Shown: positions 34,741 through 38,318 of the stretch, one piece after another
How positions within the stretch are numbered: the stretch's first letter is position 1
Layout of the letters: every line of letters starts with the position of its first letter
Assembly (NCBI GenBank): GCA_947625675.1
Contig: CANQPH010000029.1
Span: forward strand, 1 to 38,318
Direction: 5' to 3'
Length of the DNA: 38,318 nucleotides
From: an uncultured Acetatifactor sp.
GTDB lineage: Bacteria; Bacillota; Clostridia; Lachnospirales; Lachnospiraceae
Translations under genes and position numbers: made by a program
The notes under the pieces: model-generated
Told to the model about the DNA's origin: nothing
Seen by the model: only the letters and a program-made list of their open reading frames with translations
Databases searched by the model: none

Positions 34741-34845
34741 GTGATCGAATGGCTGGAGTGGAAGGATTTGATCAAGTCGGTGGAAAGCTCTCCTTTCCCC
34801 GCCCTTGTTCAGATAGAAGTTTATGGTAAAGAATATAGGCAGTGA
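34741..34845 (+). CDS. possible small ORF or gene remnant between GH3 and kduI
   Basis: GTG-started frame of 34 codons (MIEWLEWKDLIKS...IEVYGKEYRQ) with protein-like composition; the frame is open back to 34720. The upstream AAAAGAG touches the start, so translation is doubtful. It could be the eroded end of a lost gene in the 187-bp GH3-kduI gap. No family recognised. Confidence 0.25.
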   Translation: MIEWLEWKDLIKSVESSPFPALVQIEVYGKEYRQ

Positions 34846-34871
34846 ACCTGCGGAAAGAGAGGAATGAAAAA

Positions 34872-35732
34872 ATGGAATTGAGAACGGCGGTATCCCCCAA
34901 GGACGTAAAATATTACACCACGGAGCGTTTGCGGGAAGAATTTTTGATTCAGAATTTGTTTGTGCCGGGACAGATTAAGCTGGTGTACAGCCATATTGAC
35001 AGGATCATCACCGGTGCGGCGGTTCCGGTGGAGCCTCTGACCCTGACGGCCGGAGATGAGCTGCGGGCGGAGTATTTCTGCCAGAGAAGGGAGTTGGGCG
35101 TGATCAACATCGGCGCTCCCGGCACCATCACTGTGGACGGGCGCATTTATCAGGTAGGCTTCAAGGAGGCCATGTATATCGGAATGGGCTCCAAAGAGAT
35201 CGTGTTCGCCAGCAATGACCCGGAGCAGCCCGCCAAGTATTATCTGAATTCGGCTCCGGCCCACAGGACTTGTCCCACCGTGTTGATCAAGCCGGAAGGA
35301 ACCCCGGAAGAGGGCGTGGTCATTGTAAAAGAGGAAAACAAGGTGGAGCTGGGCTCCCTGGAGGACGCCAACCACAGGGTGATCTGCAAATATATCCTGC
35401 CCGGACAGGTGGAGAGCTGTCAGCTGGAGATGGGCATGACCAAGCTGGCTCCCGGAAGCGTCTGGAACACCATGCCCTGCCATACCCATGACAGAAGAAT
35501 GGAAGTGTATCTGTATTTTGAGATGCCGGAGGATGCCTTCGTGATGCATTACATGGGAGAGCCCACCGAGACCCGCCATATCGTGATGCGCAACGAGGAG
35601 GCCGTGATTTCCCCCAGCTGGTCCATTCATGCGGGCTGCGGCTCCCAGGCTTACACCTTTATCTGGGGCATGGTGGGAGAGAACCAGGATTTTGACGACA
35701 TGGACGGCGTGGCCATGAAGGATCTGCTGTAA
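34872..35732 (+). CDS. kduI: 5-dehydro-4-deoxy-D-glucuronate isomerase
   Basis: Cupin isomerase that converts the unsaturated-uronate product 5-keto-4-deoxyuronate to 3-deoxy-D-glycero-2,5-hexodiulosonate in pectin and glycosaminoglycan breakdown. 286 aa (E. coli KduI 278). Zinc ligands are visible as H204 and H206 (MPCHTHDRR), E211 and H253 (WSIHAGCGSQ), each eight residues later than in E. coli. ATG at 34872 is used, with AGAGAGGA about 8 nt upstream. No kduD or lyase gene is in the window. Confidence 0.95.
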   Translation: MELRTAVSPKDVKYYTTERLREEFLIQNLFVPGQIKLVYSHIDRIITGAAVPVEPLTLTAGDELRAEYFCQRRELGVINIGAPGTITVDGRIYQVGFKEAMYIGMGSKEIVFASNDPEQPAKYYLNSAPAHRTCPTVLIKPEGTPEEGVVIVKEENKVELGSLEDANHRVICKYILPGQVESCQLEMGMTKLAPGSVWNTMPCHTHDRRMEVYLYFEMPEDAFVMHYMGEPTETRHIVMRNEEAVISPSWSIHAGCGSQAYTFIWGMVGENQDFDDMDGVAMKDLL

Positions 35733-35771
35733 AATCGGGGTCTTGGCATTGAAATTTGAAAGGAACCTGTC

Positions 35772-35889
35772 TATGCGGTATTCGGAATCGGCGGAGTGGG
35801 CGGTTATGCGGTGGAGGCGCTGGCCCGCCGCTGGGCTCATCATCGCCGGTGAGGTGGTGAAGGATCTGATCGGGAGGGGAAAAGGATGA
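35772..35889 (+). pseudogene. tcdA: remnant of tcdA (tRNA t6A dehydratase) with internal deletion
   Basis: From 35772 one frame reads YAVFGIGGVGGYAVEALAR, the nucleotide-binding motif near the N-terminus of TcdA/CsdL (ThiF/E1-like superfamily). At about 35830 the reading shifts frame and becomes AGLIIAGEVVKDLIGR, the typical TcdA C-terminus, ending in a TGA (35887-35889) that overlaps the start of the next gene as ATGA. A normal TcdA has about 250 residues, so about 200 residues between the motifs and the first 30 or so are gone. It cannot make a working enzyme. The surviving ATGA shows that tcdA was once translationally coupled to the chromate transporter genes. Confidence 0.8.
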
Positions 35890-36458
35890 AAACGGACAGA
35901 AAACGGATATTGCGCAAGCTGTTTTTTTCCACCCTGTACTTAAGCGCCTTCACCTTCGGGGGCGGATACGTGATCGTGACCTTGTTGAAGGATAAGTTCG
36001 TGGATCAATATCATTGGATCGAGGAAGAGGAAATGCTGGATCTGGTAGCCATCGCCCAGTCCTCTCCCGGTGCCATTGCGGTGAACGGGGCCATCGTGGT
36101 GGGCTACAAGCTGGCCGGGATGGCGGGAGTGCTGGTTTCCGTGCTGGGGGCGGTGCTGCCGCCCATGGTCATTTTGTCTCTGGTATCCCTGTGTTATGAC
36201 GCTTTTGCCTCCAACCCTTACGTGGCCGCCCTGCTTTCCGGGATGAAGGCCGGGGTGGGAGCGGTCATCGCATCCGTGGTCTTCGACATGGGAAAAAGCG
36301 TGGTGAAATCCCGGGACTGGCTCAACATCGCCGTGATGGGCGCAAGCTTCTGTATCAGTTATTTCTGGGGAGTGAACGTAGTGCTGATCATCCTGGCCGC
36401 CGCCTGTCTGGGGGTCCTGCGGGCCTTGTTTGAAGGGAAAAAAGGAGGCAAGCCGTGA
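35886..36458 (+). CDS. chromate transporter, short-chain CHR subunit 1
   Basis: 190-aa membrane protein of the CHR (ChrA) family, half-length form; such forms work as pairs. LYLSAFTFGGGYVIVTLLKDKFV is the family signature (FTFGGG), AIAQSSPGAIAVNGAIVVGY the second (SPGAIAVN), and about five or six TM helices follow. Function by family: export of chromate or another oxyanion with proton exchange; physiological substrate in anaerobes is unclear. GGGAGG lies upstream of the ATG. The stop overlaps the next gene by GTGA. Confidence 0.93.
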   Translation: MKTDRKRILRKLFFSTLYLSAFTFGGGYVIVTLLKDKFVDQYHWIEEEEMLDLVAIAQSSPGAIAVNGAIVVGYKLAGMAGVLVSVLGAVLPPMVILSLVSLCYDAFASNPYVAALLSGMKAGVGAVIASVVFDMGKSVVKSRDWLNIAVMGASFCISYFWGVNVVLIILAAACLGVLRALFEGKKGGKP

Positions 36459-37030
36459 TTTATCTGAAATTATTCCTAAGCTTCCTGCAGATCGGCGCTT
36501 TCAGCTTCGGAGGCGGTTATGCCGCCATGCCCCTGATTCAGGAACAGGTGATTACGGCCAATCACTGGCTCACCATGGACGCATTCACAGACCTGGTGAC
36601 CATTGCGGAAATGACGCCGGGGCCCATCGCCATCAATGCGGCCACCTTCGTGGGCACCCAGGTGGCGGGGCTGCCTGGGGCCCTTGCGGCCACCTTCGGC
36701 TGCATCCTGCCGTCCTGCGTCTTCGTGACCCTGTTGGCCTGGCTTTACGCCCGGTTTCGGAATATGGCCCTGCTGCAGAAAACCCTGGGGGCCTTGCGTC
36801 CGGCGGTGGTGGCCATGATCGCCAAGGCGGGACTGACCATCTTGATCTCCGCCTTTTTCCTGGACGGAACCGTGTCCCTGGCCCTGCACAACGTGTCCTT
36901 TCGGAGCATCGTTTATTTCGTTCTGGCACTTTTCCTGCTGCGCAGGGCGAAATGGAACCCAATCCTGGTTATGGTGCTCTGCGGGGTGTGTGAAATGGGC
37001 GTCTATGCGGTGAGCGCAGGGCGGGCGTAA
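36455..37030 (+). CDS. chromate transporter, short-chain CHR subunit 2
   Basis: 191-aa second half of the CHR pair: FLQIGAFSFGGGYAAMPLIQEQVI and TIAEMTPGPIAINAATFVGTQVAG are the matching signatures (the variant with TPGPIAIN), with five or six TM helices. The GTG start (36455) overlaps the stop of subunit 1 and has AAAGGAGG 6 nt upstream. Translational coupling fits a heterodimer in which the two halves have opposite orientation (known for short CHR pairs). Confidence 0.93.
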   Translation: MIYLKLFLSFLQIGAFSFGGGYAAMPLIQEQVITANHWLTMDAFTDLVTIAEMTPGPIAINAATFVGTQVAGLPGALAATFGCILPSCVFVTLLAWLYARFRNMALLQKTLGALRPAVVAMIAKAGLTILISAFFLDGTVSLALHNVSFRSIVYFVLALFLLRRAKWNPILVMVLCGVCEMGVYAVSAGRA

Positions 37031-37086
37031 GCACGGGTGCGCAAGACCGGGCTTAAACGCACGTGCGCCTGGCAGGCCAAGCTATC

Positions 37087-37257
37087 GCAAGGCATGCCGA
37101 GATGTACAAGGTATGCGGAAATGCGCAAGGTATGCGGAAATGCGCAAGGCATGCTGAGATGTGCAAGATATGCTGAAATGTGCAAGGTTTGTTGAAATGT
37201 GCAAGGTTTGTTGAAATGTGCAAGGCATGCTGAAATGTGCAAGGCATGCCGAAAGGC
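37087..37257. repeat. 19-bp tandem array, nine units, between convergent genes
   Basis: Nine consecutive 19-bp units from 37087 to 37257, consensus GCAAGGCATGCTGAAATGT; units 6 and 7 are identical. The array lies between chrA2 (+) and an AraC gene (-) and is bracketed by CGCACGTGCG (37058-37067) and CGCATGTGCG (37257-37266), the first a perfect palindrome. There are no spacers, so it is not CRISPR. Confidence 0.95.
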
Positions 37258-37274
37258 GCATGTGCGTGGGAGGC

Positions 37275-38318
37275 TTAGGTGACGGGATTTCGGCTCCGCT
37301 TCCGGTACTGCGCCGGAGAGCAGCCCATGTCTTCCCGGAAACATCGGATGAAATAGTTCTGGGTGGTGAAAGCCAGGGCATCGGCGATCCGGGCTACCGA
37401 CAGATCCGAGGATTCCAGAAGTACCCTGGCCCGTTCCAGCTTGGTGCGGCGGATGTACAGGAACAGGGGCATGCCGGTTTCTTTTTTAAATTTTTCCGTC
37501 AGATAATATTCCGTATAGCCGGTCAGGGCAGCCAGATCGGAGATGCGGATTTTTTTGTCCAAATTCAGTTCGATGTAGTCGCAACATTTCTGGATGGCGG
37601 GAGAGCAGGCCGGGTCGATGTGAAGATGGTGCACCCGGTAAATGAAATCATGATACATGGTCAGGGCCAGCTCGTTCAATTCTCCGGAATCGTTGCTGTT
37701 CACCGCAGCCTCGATATAGGAATCCCCCAGGGCATAAGCGATCTCGGGGCTCAAGCCCCCTTCCATGGCCGCCCGGCACACCAGGGAAGTGAACACGACG
37801 ATGCTGAGCCGTTCCTGCTGCAGGGGTTCCCTGCCTTGAACGGGGACGCCGGGGCTCAGGCTGCTGCTGTGATTCAGCACGTCATGGTAGTTGATGTCGC
37901 CCTTGCGCACCATTTCCAGCAGGGCCTGTTCCGCCAGATAGACCTTCGTGCGGTCCCGCTTTTGGGGCGGCGCCACTGCGGAGCCTGCGGGAGCGGAAGC
38001 GGTTTCGTACAGGGCGGAGATATCCAGCTGCTGCCCGGTCAGCAGATTGTGCACCATGATCACGTAGCGGGAAAAAATGGCGTAGGGCATGACGGGCAGT
38101 TCCTCCAGCCTGCGAAGCAGTCTTCCTGCCCACTGGCTGTTCTCCAGTCCGTCCCGATAGGGCCGCAGGGCCTCTCGGATCTGGGCTTCCACGGGAACGG
38201 TGTAAAATACGGGTCCCATGACGAAGCACAGGCTTTGTTTCCGTTCGGTTTCAAAAGTGACGGCCCACTGCATCCCGATGGGAGATCCCAGGAGCAAGGG
38301 CTTGCCTTCCAGGGAAGC
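37275..38318 (-). CDS. AraC-family transcriptional regulator (5' end outside window)
   Basis: At least 347 codons, frame open at the right edge. The C-terminal double helix-turn-helix domain is complete (about the last 100 residues: KIRISDLAALTGYTEYYLTEKFKKETGMPLFLYIRRTKLERARVLL and VARIADALAFTTQNYFIRCFREDMGCSPAQYRKR). The long N-terminal part (VMGPVFYTVPVEAQIREAL..., LLTGQQLDIS) is of the kind seen in large Lachnospiraceae AraC regulators of carbohydrate genes. The target is not visible. Its stop lies 9 bp from the 19-bp array's right-hand palindrome. Confidence 0.9.
   Translation of the reverse strand, partial: ASLEGKPLLLGSPIGMQWAVTFETERKQSLCFVMGPVFYTVPVEAQIREALRPYRDGLENSQWAGRLLRRLEELPVMPYAIFSRYVIMVHNLLTGQQLDISALYETASAPAGSAVAPPQKRDRTKVYLAEQALLEMVRKGDINYHDVLNHSSSLSPGVPVQGREPLQQERLSIVVFTSLVCRAAMEGGLSPEIAYALGDSYIEAAVNSNDSGELNELALTMYHDFIYRVHHLHIDPACSPAIQKCCDYIELNLDKKIRISDLAALTGYTEYYLTEKFKKETGMPLFLYIRRTKLERARVLLESSDLSVARIADALAFTTQNYFIRCFREDMGCSPAQYRKRSRNPVT

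Noticed and set aside
37087..37257. CRISPR array
   Set aside because: Units are directly contiguous without spacers, only 19 bp long, and no cas genes are present.
37003..37381. Open frames in all three minus-strand frames through the 19-bp array
   Set aside because: They arise because the repeat unit has no stop in any frame; there is no ribosome site or family-like sequence.

Overview
The window reads as a chromosomal segment of a Gram-positive anaerobe of the class Clostridia, most likely a Lachnospiraceae gut bacterium. Support: the Firmicutes cluster cysE-cysS-mrnC-rlmB-sigH (the sporulation sigma factor SigH), a perfect CIRCE operator before groES-groEL, a pyrophosphate-type phosphofructokinase, a GH3 glucosidase with reversed domain order, frequent TTG/GTG starts with strong AGGAGG ribosome sites, and G+C-rich housekeeping genes with a few AT-richer inserts. 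No phage, insertion sequence or CRISPR array was seen.

Layout. 1-4080: translation and information genes (serine acetyltransferase, cysteinyl-tRNA synthetase, Mini-RNase III, rRNA 2'-O-methyltransferase, SigH). 4142-9080: a self-contained efflux locus, with a consensus promoter, an 18-bp palindromic operator, a giant RND permease and its TetR regulator. 9238-12443 (minus strand): tRNA-Thr, a small unknown protein and a class A penicillin-binding protein. 12663-14881: a YigZ protein and the Mg2+ transporter MgtE. 15001-19985 (minus strand): PPi-phosphofructokinase and a heterodimeric ABC exporter with one degenerate ATPase site, divergent from an AraC regulator. 21109-21780: a DUF1905-like/C39-like cysteine-protease fusion. 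21921-24104: the HrcA-type groESL operon. 24268-30168: a polytopic membrane protein, RluF-like pseudouridine synthase, NAD+ DNA ligase and MetA. 30260-30772: a small AT-rich toxin-antitoxin-like pair abutting a MocA-like nucleotidyltransferase. 32033-35732: GH3 glucosidase and KduI, suggesting plant glycan or uronate use. 35772-37030: a collapsed tcdA remnant followed by a two-subunit chromate-transporter pair. The window ends inside another AraC regulator.

The most unusual signal is not a gene. At least six short tandem arrays occur, with different periods (19, 25, 34, 35, 45 and 54 bp) and different sequences. They sit at gene 3' ends, in intercistronic gaps or in disordered protein tails: after/within cysE, rlmB-sigH, yigZ-mgtE, groES-groEL, the RluF tail and chrA-araC. 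Shorter duplications lie at the N-termini of ligA and the MocA-like gene and in the GH3 leader. The arrays share a position in the gene layout rather than a sequence, which suggests a local duplication process acting at gene junctions. In the cysE tail, such a repeat has acquired an in-frame amber codon at a repeat-conserved Gln position, and the reading frame stays open beyond it to an ATGA overlap with cysS.

Limits: all calls come from reading the sequence without database searches. Promoters and starts are predictions, and G+C statements are by eye.
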